From Pelagicoccus enzymogenes (lineage in GTDB: Bacteria; Verrucomicrobiota; Verrucomicrobiia; Opitutales; Opitutaceae): a stretch of 64,000 nt of DNA. Positions 18,653-27,661 of this stretch are shown here, piece after piece; the first letter of the stretch is position 1; every line of letters begins with the position of its first letter. Position numbers and translations under genes: made by a program. The stretch spans positions 536,334 through 600,333 of the forward strand of contig NZ_JACYFG010000036.1 in assembly GCF_014803405.1 (NCBI RefSeq), in the 5' to 3' direction. Below the pieces are notes generated by a model. It was not told where the DNA came from and made no database searches. It saw nothing but the letters and a program-made list of their open reading frames with translations.

Positions 18653-19915
18653 TTACTCGGAGATTTGGATCAGCGGCTGATCTTCCAGATCCTCTTCCCC
18701 AAACGCTTCATCCAAGGTCGGCAAAGTAGGAGGCGGAGTCCGCGTCTCCCTTTCGCGTGGAAGCTCCTCAAGCGTCGGCAGCGAACGAGCGGGCGGCGTC
18801 GAGCGCGGCTGCGTCGTTTGGCTGCGCCTTGGCTGGGGCGTTTCTTGGGTAGCGATACGAGCTTGCCCCTTTTCCGGGATCAAAAGCGTTTGACCGATGC
18901 GAATGAGGCGCGGGTTGCTGATGTTGTTTAGCTCCATCAGCTCGGAGACCGATACGCCGTAAATCGCTGCATACTTGTCCAAAGTGTCGCCTGCCTCGAT
19001 CGTAACCTTGGGTCCGCGATGCTGGTTCGACACCAATTCCGCGCTGTTGGAACGGGTTGGGATAACCAGTTCCTGACCGACGCGAATCATGTCGTTGCTC
19101 AAGCCATTGGCCGCCTTCAGCTGGGCAACGGTGACCCCTTGGCGAGAAGCGATCCGAGAAAGCACGTCGCCGGACTTGACGGTGTAAATCGTTCCGTTGA
19201 CCGGCTTCGACTCTGGTGCAGAGCTGGAGCTGGGAGCTTGGTACCCCACGCTGGCAGACTCCGTCGTACGCGGGATCTTGATGACCTGTCCCGCCCGGAT
19301 GTTGACAGTGAGCCCTGGATTCACGGCAGTGATGTCCTTTACGTTGATCTTAAAGCGTTGCGAGATGCCCCAAAGGCTGTCGCCGTTCTGCACCTTGTAT
19401 TCGATTGTCTGCGACAAGCCTGGCGCTGGAGCGCTGCTGCTTCGCACCGGATAGAGATCGTCGTCTGGACGGTTGATCGGCGTGAGAAAATCGTCGTCGC
19501 GCGTCACGCGGCTGTTGGAACTGGGCTGGCTCGGAGGATTGTTCAGAGTGCTGGAGGAGCTGGGACGGCGCGGCGCGTAACGGGCACCGGAACTGCTCGA
19601 TGAGGAGGAATCGTTGCTCGCGAGCAGGACGGATTGCCCCTCACCCGCGTTGTAGCCGCTCAGGTCGCTGGCTCGGGAATCGAAGAGCGTGCTGGATGAT
19701 GCGTCCACGCTGGGCTGGCTCGCCGTGGCGCTCTGGTTCGACCAAGTTCCCACGCCTGCGAGCGCCACCGAGTCTCCCGCCGGCTGATCGCCGAAATTCG
19801 TTACGAGGTAAGTGCCTCCGATAATCACGAGATGGGCTCCCGCAATCAAAATGATGCGGCTCAAAGTCTGGGCGCGCTTGCTCGATTCGAGGGTTTTGTA
19901 CGCTGATAGTTTCAT
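18653..19915 (-). CDS. Membrane-anchored protein with three LysM domains
   Basis: This 420-residue protein has a membrane segment at about 17-40 and a long Ser/Pro-rich linker. Three LysM peptidoglycan-binding modules follow, recognisable as YKVQNGDSLWGISQRF, YTVKSGDVLSRIASRQ and VTIEAGDTLDKYAAIYG. The Pro/Arg-rich tail has no enzymatic domain. The start overlaps murD by four bases, so it is a genuine member of the dcw operon although canonical clusters lack it. It probably binds septal or nascent peptidoglycan; this is inference from domains and position. Confidence 0.88.
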   Translation of the reverse strand: MKLSAYKTLESSKRAQTLSRIILIAGAHLVIIGGTYLVTNFGDQPAGDSVALAGVGTWSNQSATASQPSVDASSSTLFDSRASDLSGYNAGEGQSVLLASNDSSSSSSSGARYAPRRPSSSSTLNNPPSQPSSNSRVTRDDDFLTPINRPDDDLYPVRSSSAPAPGLSQTIEYKVQNGDSLWGISQRFKINVKDITAVNPGLTVNIRAGQVIKIPRTTESASVGYQAPSSSSAPESKPVNGTIYTVKSGDVLSRIASRQGVTVAQLKAANGLSNDMIRVGQELVIPTRSNSAELVSNQHRGPKVTIEAGDTLDKYAAIYGVSVSELMELNNISNPRLIRIGQTLLIPEKGQARIATQETPQPRRSQTTQPRSTPPARSLPTLEELPRERETRTPPPTLPTLDEAFGEEDLEDQPLIQISE

Positions 19916-21201
19916 AGGTCTGACAAATGGCTGATGGCTCTCCTGAAGGCTTCCCCACGCTGCGAGTAGCCGTCGAACATGTCGAGGCTGGCAAAGCCTG
20001 GGCTCAATAAAACATTGGATCCGGATTCCGCAACCGCGCTGGCTCCCGCAACTGCGTCGTCCAAATCTTCGTAGACACGCACCGGCACTCCATGCTCCTC
20101 AAAAGCGGGGGCCAATTTGACTGAAGTCTCTCCAATGAGGTGGGCTGAGTGGATTCTTGGGGCTAAATTGGCGACGAATCGTGGTAAATCCCCCCCTTTG
20201 TTCTTGCCGCCACCGATCCAAACCACCGGATTTTCGAAACGCTTGAGAGCGCCGTAGACTGCGTGGAAATTCGTAGATTTGGAATCGTCCCAGTAGGAAA
20301 CCCCGTTGCGGTTCTCGATGAGCTCCATGCGGTGCGGGCTCTTCTTGAAATTGTTGGCAGCCTCGATCAGCTCTCCCTCGTCCAAGCCCATGCGCAACCA
20401 GAGGGCGCGGGCGATCAGGTAAGTGTTTCGCTCGGGCAAGGTCTCGAAGATGGTGCCGGTCACGCCTAGTGCCGCCGCGTCCAAGCTATGGTCCACCAAA
20501 CCCTCCTCCGGTACCGGGCAAGCGAATTCCTCCGCGAAGGATTGAACGCTCTGGTCGAAAAGAAAGATATCGCCGCGCTGCAGCTCGACCAAGCTGTATT
20601 TGCTTTTGAAATACGCTTCCAAGGATTTGTGTCGGTCGAGATGGTCTTCCGCGAAGTTTGTCCAAAGCAAGGAGTCGGCATGCAGGTGACGCGACAACTC
20701 TGCTTGGAAGGAGCTCACCTCGCAAACAGCGATCGCTTCCCTGTTAAAATCGTCAGCGATCAAGCTGGAAACCGGGCGTCCGATATTTCCGCAAGCGTAG
20801 GCTTCGATCCCCGCGCTGCTGAAAGCCGAAGTCAAAAACTCAGTGAGAGTGGTCTTCCCGTTAGTCCCGGTGACAACCACGATTGGCCCTTTCCACAGGC
20901 AGGCGCCAAGATCGAGCTCAGGAATAACTTCGCAGCCGGCCTCGCGAGCAGCTTGCAACCATTGGTGGTCAGCCGCAAACCCAGGACTGCAAACCACGAG
21001 ATCGTATTTGCTCGCTTGCTCCGCTCCGAAAGAGCGCATCGCAGCGGACTCCGCGCGCTCGTCAAAGACATGGCACTCGCAGCCCAAGCCTTCCAGCAAG
21101 GCGCTAGCCGCTTGACCGCTGGAAGCGCGACCGAAAATTGCGACCGGAGCATCCAGCCGCTTCCTCAACCAAGATGGGAGTGTTGCCGCGTCCGAGTTCA
21201 C
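19912..21201 (-). CDS. murD: UDP-MurNAc-L-alanine--D-glutamate ligase
   Basis: This Mur ligase adds D-Glu to UDP-MurNAc-L-Ala. Motifs are VAIFGRASSGQAAS at the N-terminus, the P-loop VVTGTNGKTTLTEF, EVSSFQAE, and SYWDDSKSTNFHAV. The frame is open to an ATG at 21255, which would overlap mraY by 58 bases. The GTG at 21201 overlaps the mraY stop as GTGA, matching the four-base overlaps elsewhere in this operon, so I prefer it (429 residues). Confidence 0.93.
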   Translation of the reverse strand: MNSDAATLPSWLRKRLDAPVAIFGRASSGQAASALLEGLGCECHVFDERAESAAMRSFGAEQASKYDLVVCSPGFAADHQWLQAAREAGCEVIPELDLGACLWKGPIVVVTGTNGKTTLTEFLTSAFSSAGIEAYACGNIGRPVSSLIADDFNREAIAVCEVSSFQAELSRHLHADSLLWTNFAEDHLDRHKSLEAYFKSKYSLVELQRGDIFLFDQSVQSFAEEFACPVPEEGLVDHSLDAAALGVTGTIFETLPERNTYLIARALWLRMGLDEGELIEAANNFKKSPHRMELIENRNGVSYWDDSKSTNFHAVYGALKRFENPVVWIGGGKNKGGDLPRFVANLAPRIHSAHLIGETSVKLAPAFEEHGVPVRVYEDLDDAVAGASAVAESGSNVLLSPGFASLDMFDGYSQRGEAFRRAISHLSDL

Positions 21202-22298
21202 CGCAGTTTGAGGGTCCCCAGTCCCGCAATCGCAAAGATAAGCGAAAGTATCCAAAACCTAACAACAACCTTCGACTCCGCCCAGCCCTTCAACTCGAAA
21301 TGGTGGTGGATTGGCGCCATGCGGAAGATCCGCTTGCCAGTCATTTTAAAGGATGCGACCTGCAAAATCACCGACATCGCTTCCATGACGAAGATGCCTC
21401 CGACGATAACCAAAGTGACAGGCTGGTGTACCATGAAGGCTACGATACCGATCAAACCACCGAGGGCAAGCGATCCGGTATCTCCCATGAACACTTCCGC
21501 CGGGTGCGTATTGAACCAAAGAAAAGCCAAGCCCGCTCCCACCAAGGAGCCGCAAATGATCGTCAACTCCCCGACCCCCGGCACGAAGGAGATAAGCAAA
21601 TAGTCAGCGATGATCGCATTGCCGGCCGCATAGGCCATCACCGCGTAAACCAAGGCGGCCGAGATGGTACAACCGATCGCGAGGCCGTCCACGCCATCAG
21701 TCAAGTTGATGGCGTTGCTCGAGCCCACGAGCACGAAGAACAGGAAAATGAAGAGAAACCAAAGCGGCATCGAAGCCCACACCGCATCCTTGAAGAACGG
21801 AAGCCAAAGTTCGCGCACATGCGTGCCGCTCTCGGGATGGTTAACGAGTATCAGCAAGGCCACGATAGTGGTCACGCTTTGCCAAACCAGCTTGAATCGC
21901 GAGCTCACCCCTTTGCTGTTGCGCTTGGACACTTTGAGAAAGTCGTCCATGAAGCCCAAAGCTGTAAGGCTGACATACACCAACAAGGCGGTCAGCACCC
22001 AAACGTTCCACTGGGCCCACAGCAAGCAACTCGAGGTCACGCTGAGACAAATCAGAAGCCCGCCCATAGTCGGCGTGTTCTTCTTTCCTTCGTGCAGCTC
22101 AGCGAGCTTACCCACTTCGCTCTTGTCGCGCAGACTTTGCTGAAAGCTGAAAGCCCGCAGCTTGGCGATGACCCAAGGCCCGAGTACGTATCCAATCAAC
22201 AATGACGTTCCCGAAGCGAAAAGCGTGCGCAAGGTGATGAAGCGCAACAAACGAAACGGACCAAAGACTTCTTCGTATTGGGCGAGGTAGCTTAGCAC
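21198..22298 (-). CDS. mraY: Phospho-MurNAc-pentapeptide transferase MraY
   Basis: This 366-residue enzyme with about ten membrane segments makes lipid I on undecaprenyl phosphate. Signature segments are KKNTPTMGGLLI, the catalytic-loop FMDDFLKV, NAINLTDGVDGLAIG and the C-terminal APIHHHFELKGWAESKVVVR. It overlaps the end of murF by seven bases and the start of murD by four. Confidence 0.96.
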   Translation of the reverse strand: MLSYLAQYEEVFGPFRLLRFITLRTLFASGTSLLIGYVLGPWVIAKLRAFSFQQSLRDKSEVGKLAELHEGKKNTPTMGGLLICLSVTSSCLLWAQWNVWVLTALLVYVSLTALGFMDDFLKVSKRNSKGVSSRFKLVWQSVTTIVALLILVNHPESGTHVRELWLPFFKDAVWASMPLWFLFIFLFFVLVGSSNAINLTDGVDGLAIGCTISAALVYAVMAYAAGNAIIADYLLISFVPGVGELTIICGSLVGAGLAFLWFNTHPAEVFMGDTGSLALGGLIGIVAFMVHQPVTLVIVGGIFVMEAMSVILQVASFKMTGKRIFRMAPIHHHFELKGWAESKVVVRFWILSLIFAIAGLGTLKLR

Positions 22299-23656
22299 GA
22301 GACGCCTCCTTCCAAGTAAGCCAAAGCGGACTCCAAGCGGTAGCGGCGGCTTCCCTTCAAGAACACGCTTCCCGAGAAGCGGGCAAGGCGGTCCCTCGCC
22401 TCTTCGATGGAGTCGATTTCAAAGCAATTTTTCGTGTCGCGTCCCGCGTCCTTCATACCTCGCAACACGCTCTTGGCTTCGCTCCCAATCACAAGCAGGA
22501 AATCTTCATTTCGCAGCGGAAAGTCACGGCCGAGCTGCTCGTGCAAGCGGGAAGATTCCCCACCCAGCTCTTCCATGCACCCTAGCAGGTAAAAACGGGG
22601 CCTCTGCGAGGGCGTTTCCGAAACGAACGTGGCCAAGGAATCCTTCATGGAAACCGGATTCGCGTTGTAACAATCGAGGAAAACACGGTTCCCGCCGACA
22701 TCTTTCCATTCGTTGCGCATGGCCTTCGCCTGCCAAGTTCCAAGGGTGGCGCGAATCTCCTCGACAGCGATCCCCATCGAGCTTGCGACAGCGATCGCAA
22801 GAGCGACGTTTGAAGCCAAGCCCGCTCCGGCACCAGCGTATTCAAATTCCTGTACATTTCCTTCGACCCGTTGACGCAAGCGGCTGCGCCCTGAATCCGA
22901 ACCGAAGTCATAGCTCCAAGGGCTTGTTAGCGTTTTGTCCCGCTTGACCACCACCGCACTTGGGCAAGCGATCTCAGCGAGATAGGCGGCCGCGGTTTCG
23001 CCCAAGAAAGCCCCCTTGAGCCGACTGCCCTGCAAGAGCTTCCCCTTCTCGCGGGCCACATTTTCTACCGTCTCCAGAGCTTCGAGATGAGCGGGCCCTA
23101 TCGCTGTCACGATTGCCCAATCCGGCTGAATCGCCTCGGCTAAATGCTGCATTTCGCCGGGCTCCGAGATCCCCGCCTCGAACACCGCATAGTCAGCGGA
23201 CTGCCCTTCGGGACGCAACATGCTGACCGGCACGCCAATCAAGTTGTTCAAGTTCCCCACCGTGCTGAGGGTCCGATGCCTTGAAAGCAAACAGGCAAGC
23301 ACCTCCTTGCAGGTGGTCTTTCCACAGCTGCCGGTGATCCCCACGACTTGTGCGTTCCAATTCCGGCGATATTCCCGCGCGGCATCGATCAGCGCGTTCG
23401 AGACATCAGCCACCAGCAGCTGCGGCAATTCCACTTGCGCCTGATAGCGATCCACCAAGGCGGAGCTCGCTCCAGCCGCTCGAGCTGCATCCAAAAAGTC
23501 ATGGCCGTCCCGGGCCGCGGTACGCAGCGCCACGAACATCTCTCCCGACTTCAGCTTTCGCGTGTCGTAGTTGATTGCGGATACAGTCGGGGGAGCCTCT
23601 TTCTTCCATTCGCCGGAAGTCCATCGAGCAAGAGCGACTGGGTCGATGCTAGCCAC
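22292..23656 (-). CDS. murF: UDP-MurNAc-tripeptide--D-alanyl-D-alanine ligase
   Basis: This 454-residue Mur ligase attaches the D-Ala-D-Ala made by Ddl. Motifs are the P-loop GITGSCGKTTCKEVL, NLNNLIGVPVSML, DCYNANPVSM and FYLLGCMEELG. It begins with GTG immediately after the murE stop, without overlap or gap. Confidence 0.94.
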   Translation of the reverse strand: MASIDPVALARWTSGEWKKEAPPTVSAINYDTRKLKSGEMFVALRTAARDGHDFLDAARAAGASSALVDRYQAQVELPQLLVADVSNALIDAAREYRRNWNAQVVGITGSCGKTTCKEVLACLLSRHRTLSTVGNLNNLIGVPVSMLRPEGQSADYAVFEAGISEPGEMQHLAEAIQPDWAIVTAIGPAHLEALETVENVAREKGKLLQGSRLKGAFLGETAAAYLAEIACPSAVVVKRDKTLTSPWSYDFGSDSGRSRLRQRVEGNVQEFEYAGAGAGLASNVALAIAVASSMGIAVEEIRATLGTWQAKAMRNEWKDVGGNRVFLDCYNANPVSMKDSLATFVSETPSQRPRFYLLGCMEELGGESSRLHEQLGRDFPLRNEDFLLVIGSEAKSVLRGMKDAGRDTKNCFEIDSIEEARDRLARFSGSVFLKGSRRYRLESALAYLEGGVSC

Positions 23657-25174
23657 TCAGACTCGACCTCCTAGCTGCATGTTCTGGATCAACTCCAAAG
23701 CCACTTTTCTGTCGTCAAACGGGACCACCGTCTCGCCGTATTCCTGGAAGGACTCGTGCCCTTTGCCAGCGATCAGCAAACAATCGCCCGCCTTGGAAGC
23801 TTGCAGGGCGAGCTCGATCGCCCGACGGCGATCGCTCACGAAGTGCACTCGCGTGGGATCGACCAAGCCTTGCTTCATGTCGGCAAAGATGTCTTCGATC
23901 TTCTCGTTACGCGGATTGTCGGAAGTGGCCCAAGCTTCGTCGGAGAGCGAATTCGCAACCTTGGTCATGATCGGCCGCTTCCCGCGATCCCGATTTCCTC
24001 CGCAACCAAAGACGACTCGCAACTTGCCCTCAGTCACCCCACGCAACATGCTCAGAGCGTTTTCCAAGGCATCTTCCGTGTGAGCGTAGTCGACCAATAC
24101 AGTCGCCGCCTGGCCTGCATCCACCTTTTGCATACGCCCTGGAATACCGGGAAACGAATCCAAATCTCTGATACAATTGTCAACGTTCAGCCCGAGGCCG
24201 CTGCATACCGCCAGTGCGGCCAGCGTGTTGCTTACATTGTAGTCGCCCACCAAGGAGGTCTTGACCTCAAACTCTCCGTACGGACTGCTCAAGGTAAACG
24301 AAGTGCCTTCCGCGCTGAGTTGCACGCTGCTGGCCCGAAAGTTCGCCTCCTTGCTTTCGCCGAAGGTGATGACGGATACGCCTTCCGGAATTTCCTTCAC
24401 CAAGCGCGCTCCGTAGGAATCGTCGACGTTTACCACCGCGACCTTGGGCAGCTTGCCATTCTCTCCATTGAACAGTCTCCGCTTCACCGCGTAGTACGAC
24501 TCCATGTCGTTGTGGTAATCGAGGTGATCGCGCGTCAAGTTCAAGAAAGCGGCCACTTCAAACTTCAAGCCGCTGACCCGGTACTGCGAAAGACCGTGGG
24601 AGCTTACCTCCATCACAGCTCCCTTGCATTCAAAGTTTCGAGCCTGGTTCAAGAGGTCGCAGAGATCGAGCGACTCGGGCGTGGTCCGAAAAGACGGCAC
24701 CGTGCGGCGCACCAAGTCGTAACCAACCGTGCCCAGACAAGCGTAAGGCTGACCCAAATTCGCCAAAATCTGCTTCACGAGGTAGGCGACCGTTGTCTTG
24801 CCGTTGGTGCCCGTAATTCCAGCCAGCTTGAGAGCCTTGTCAGGTTTCTTGTAGAAGGCTCGCGATACCGCTGCCAGCACTTGCCGAGGGTTGTCGACCG
24901 TGACGTAAGCCACCTTGGCGCTGCGGAAACGACGGGGCTGCGAGGAAACCACCGCCACCGCTCCGCGAGAGATCGCTTCGTCCACGAAGGAGTTTCCGTC
25001 GGCCTTCAATCCGGGCAGAGCGAAAAACAAGGAGCCGGGAGTGACGCGGCGGCTATCGATAGCGAGCCGCTCGATTCGCGGATCCGGTTGCCCCTTAAGA
25101 GCTTTCGCAAAATCCGAACTCAGCAGCTTGCTTAACTTTTTCGCCTTGGTCTGCATTGATTGAACTACTCTCAC
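23657..25174 (-). CDS. murE: UDP-MurNAc-dipeptide--2,6-diaminopimelate (or Lys) ligase
   Basis: This 505-residue Mur ligase adds the third residue of the stem peptide. Motifs are GSLFFALPGLKADGNSFV, the P-loop GITGTNGKTTVAYLV, EVSSHGLSQYRVSG, DYAHTEDALENAL and the C-terminal site TSDNPRNEKIEDI. The DNPR motif is typical of diaminopimelate-adding MurE. The GTG at 25174 has purines only two bases upstream; the ATG at 25156 is an alternative start. Confidence 0.94.
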   Translation of the reverse strand: MRVVQSMQTKAKKLSKLLSSDFAKALKGQPDPRIERLAIDSRRVTPGSLFFALPGLKADGNSFVDEAISRGAVAVVSSQPRRFRSAKVAYVTVDNPRQVLAAVSRAFYKKPDKALKLAGITGTNGKTTVAYLVKQILANLGQPYACLGTVGYDLVRRTVPSFRTTPESLDLCDLLNQARNFECKGAVMEVSSHGLSQYRVSGLKFEVAAFLNLTRDHLDYHNDMESYYAVKRRLFNGENGKLPKVAVVNVDDSYGARLVKEIPEGVSVITFGESKEANFRASSVQLSAEGTSFTLSSPYGEFEVKTSLVGDYNVSNTLAALAVCSGLGLNVDNCIRDLDSFPGIPGRMQKVDAGQAATVLVDYAHTEDALENALSMLRGVTEGKLRVVFGCGGNRDRGKRPIMTKVANSLSDEAWATSDNPRNEKIEDIFADMKQGLVDPTRVHFVSDRRRAIELALQASKAGDCLLIAGKGHESFQEYGETVVPFDDRKVALELIQNMQLGGRV

Positions 25175-25234
25175 TTCCTTCTCTGACCCAAGCGCGGAAA
25201 TCCGGTTTCGCGGAAGTCAAAGGAAGATTGGAAA

Positions 25235-27037
25235 TCAGTTGTCTCCCGTTTCGCGGTTTAGGGTTTCATGCTGGGCATAACCCGTAGCCTTGGGACTCGG
25301 GGTAATCGCGTAATGCGGGATCAGCTTCTTGGCGATTTCGCGGAAGGAAGGAGCCGCCACGATGCCTCCATACCCCAGTCCACCCGTCGCCGGACGCCCG
25401 TTGTCCACGATCACCGTGATCACTACCTGCGGGTTGTTGGCCGGGAAGAAACCAGTGAAGGAACCGACGTGCTCGCGACTGGAGTAGCGGCCGTCGATGA
25501 TCTTCTGGGTGGTTCCCGTCTTGCCGGCCACGCGGTAGCCTTCCACCATGGCGCGACGCGCCGTACCACGCTCCGAAGCCGCTTCCTCGAGAAGCGCCGC
25601 AACCGTGCGGGCCGTACCGCGGGAAAAGACCTTTCGCTTGGGAACCGGTCCAAACTCTACCACGGTGTCCCCTTCGTAGTTGGTAATCGCAGCCACCACG
25701 CGAGGCGTCATCAATACGCCACCGTTAGCCAAAGTGGAAGTCGCCATGTGGATCTGAATCGGCGTCGCCGCAATGGAGTGTCCCATGGTCATGCGGGAAA
25801 GCGTGAGACGGTCCCACTTGTTGGGCGGGTTCAGGATACCTCGCGACTCCACACCCAGATCAAGTCCGCTGTAGTCGCCAAATCCATACCGCTCTACCCA
25901 ATCATAGAAGTTTTGGCCGCCTAACTTGAAGCCGAGGTGAGCCGCGCCACGGTTGGAAGACTTGGAGATGACCTCGCCTACCGACAAGATTCCCATCGGA
26001 TGATCGTCCTTCGGCAGCCTTACCCTGTATCCATCTGGCATGACAGCAATCGGCTCCGCGCAGTCGATTTCCGTATCCACGCTGACCACCCGCTCTTCCA
26101 GAGCAGCGGTCGCGGCCACGATCTTGAAGGTCGATCCTGGCTCTAAAATATCGGTCAAGGCTCGATTCTTGCGCGACTCGTCATTGGATTGCGAATACGC
26201 GTTCGGATCAAAGCTCGGATAGTTGGCAAGCCCCAGCAATTCGCCCGTGTACGGGTCCGAAACGATAATCGTAGCTGCCTTCGGGTCGAAATTCTTTACG
26301 ATTTCCTTCAGTTCCTTCTGGACCACGTCCTGAACGTAGGAGTCGATCGTGAGCACCACGTTGAGGCCGTCCGTGGAAGTGACCTGGCGACGGCGAAACT
26401 GAGCCATCTCGCGGCGGCCTGCCCCGATCTCCGTTTCCGTCCAGCCCTCTTCGCCGCTGAGGTAGTAGTCGAACTCGCGTTCCACGCCCATGGCCGCTTG
26501 CCCGTCCTTGCGCACGAATCCAATGACGTGGGAGGCCAAATCGCCTTGCGGGTACTCGCGCTCGTAGCTCTTGGTACTGGTCACGCAGCGAATTCCCATC
26601 GCCCTCAAGGGCTCGAAGGAACGTGGCTCGACGCGGCGCTTCAAAAGCTTCCAACGCGGACTGAGCGACTTCACGTCAGCCGGAAGGCGCCCGTTAGAAA
26701 GACCAAAAGCCTCTCGTACATGAGAGACCGGAATATCCAAGTTCTTGGCGATGTCGGGGATGCGCGCGAGGTCCGCCTTCTGGATCTCATGTCGATCCAC
26801 CCCGACTTCCAGGAAAATATGACTGGTGGCCAGTATCTCCCCATTGATGTCAAAAATATCTCCTCGCCGCGGCATGTCCCGCAGGACGCGGAAGCGGCTG
26901 TTTTCTAGCTCGTCGACGAACTCCGGACTCTTAAACGCGTGCAACTCGACCAGCCGAAAGCCGATCGCTCCGTATCCGCAGAGAAAGAAGAGAGCGAGTA
27001 TCCAAAATCTGAATTTAGTTCCAGGGCGGCTTGCCAT
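25235..27037 (-). CDS. ftsI: Class B penicillin-binding protein (FtsI/PBP3 type)
   Basis: This 600-residue transpeptidase crosslinks septal peptidoglycan. It has one N-terminal membrane segment (about 11-32), a dimerisation domain (RRGDIFDINGEILA) and the transpeptidase domain. Active-site motifs are Ser302 in GSTFK, Ser360-Ser-Asn in SKSSN, and KTGTT near residue 510. There is no C-terminal PASTA domain. It lies directly after ftsL and pairs with FtsW. Confidence 0.95.
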   Translation of the reverse strand: MASRPGTKFRFWILALFFLCGYGAIGFRLVELHAFKSPEFVDELENSRFRVLRDMPRRGDIFDINGEILATSHIFLEVGVDRHEIQKADLARIPDIAKNLDIPVSHVREAFGLSNGRLPADVKSLSPRWKLLKRRVEPRSFEPLRAMGIRCVTSTKSYEREYPQGDLASHVIGFVRKDGQAAMGVEREFDYYLSGEEGWTETEIGAGRREMAQFRRRQVTSTDGLNVVLTIDSYVQDVVQKELKEIVKNFDPKAATIIVSDPYTGELLGLANYPSFDPNAYSQSNDESRKNRALTDILEPGSTFKIVAATAALEERVVSVDTEIDCAEPIAVMPDGYRVRLPKDDHPMGILSVGEVISKSSNRGAAHLGFKLGGQNFYDWVERYGFGDYSGLDLGVESRGILNPPNKWDRLTLSRMTMGHSIAATPIQIHMATSTLANGGVLMTPRVVAAITNYEGDTVVEFGPVPKRKVFSRGTARTVAALLEEAASERGTARRAMVEGYRVAGKTGTTQKIIDGRYSSREHVGSFTGFFPANNPQVVITVIVDNGRPATGGLGYGGIVAAPSFREIAKKLIPHYAITPSPKATGYAQHETLNRETGDN

Positions 27038-27043
27038 CAGTCG

Positions 27044-27421
27044 TTAGAAGCTCGCTGCCGTAAGCATCGTGTTCGATTGCTTTTCGTAGAGACGCTTCGT
27101 GGGATCCTCCAAGACGTGAACGATCTGCCGCTCGGTGGGCAGGCGAAGGCCGAGGCCGTACTCCTGATTGAGGGCCTTGAGCTGGTCGCGCGTGGTCTGG
27201 CGGGCGATCACTGCACCCAGTTCGGCGATGTGACGCTTCTGCTCGGAGATGTTCGCGTAGAGGGCCTTGTTCTCGTTGGCCAGCACTGCGGCTTCGTGAC
27301 GCAGGTAGACAGTCCCCAATCCGAACATGCCCACGAACAACGTGAGGGCGAAAGTCAGCCAGATGATGCGGTTGAGGATGGAGGAGGTTTGGGAAGGTTT
27401 CTGAGTCTTGCGGTTGCTCAT
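27044..27421 (-). CDS. ftsL: FtsL-like bitopic division protein
   Basis: This 125-residue protein has a basic N-terminus, one membrane segment (about 18-41) and a coiled-coil region (EAAVLANENKALYANISEQK). Length, topology and position between rsmH and ftsI match FtsL, whose sequence is always poorly conserved. It would form the FtsQ-FtsL-FtsB complex; no separate FtsB-like gene is seen here. Its ATG overlaps the stop of the upstream small gene (ATGA). Confidence 0.75.
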   Translation of the reverse strand: MSNRKTQKPSQTSSILNRIIWLTFALTLFVGMFGLGTVYLRHEAAVLANENKALYANISEQKRHIAELGAVIARQTTRDQLKALNQEYGLGLRLPTERQIVHVLEDPTKRLYEKQSNTMLTAASF

Positions 27422-27654
27422 GATGCTTCAAGCGCCAGACCCCGATCGCGGGACGGGATCTTGTAGACGCGTTCGAATGGTTTGAAGGAGATGGTTGGCG
27501 AATCGGTGCCGATGCTCGCCTCTTGGCGGCAATCGAAAGAGCCAGCTCCAAAGGAGCTGCCTAGGCTTAGGGTGACAATCTGACGGTTCAACACCGACTT
27601 CAGCGTGCTTGAGTTTCTCATTATCCTGCGACTCTCTAAATTGAGCGTATTCAT
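27418..27654 (-). CDS. Small unrecognised dcw-operon protein (orf78)
   Basis: This 78-codon frame fills the gap between rsmH and ftsL. It starts seven bases after the rsmH stop and overlaps ftsL by four bases. The product is polar, with no membrane segment and no family I recognise; the C-terminal half contains FKPFERVYKIPSRDR. An internal ATG at 27621 is another possible start. The tight tiling argues that it is translated, but composition alone does not prove this. Confidence 0.5.
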   Translation of the reverse strand: MNTLNLESRRIMRNSSTLKSVLNRQIVTLSLGSSFGAGSFDCRQEASIGTDSPTISFKPFERVYKIPSRDRGLALEAS

Positions 27655-27661
27655 TATCTTG

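Noticed and set aside
21202..21255. Upstream ATG for murD
   Set aside because: It would overlap mraY by 58 bases. The GTG at 21201 gives the four-base overlap typical of this operon.
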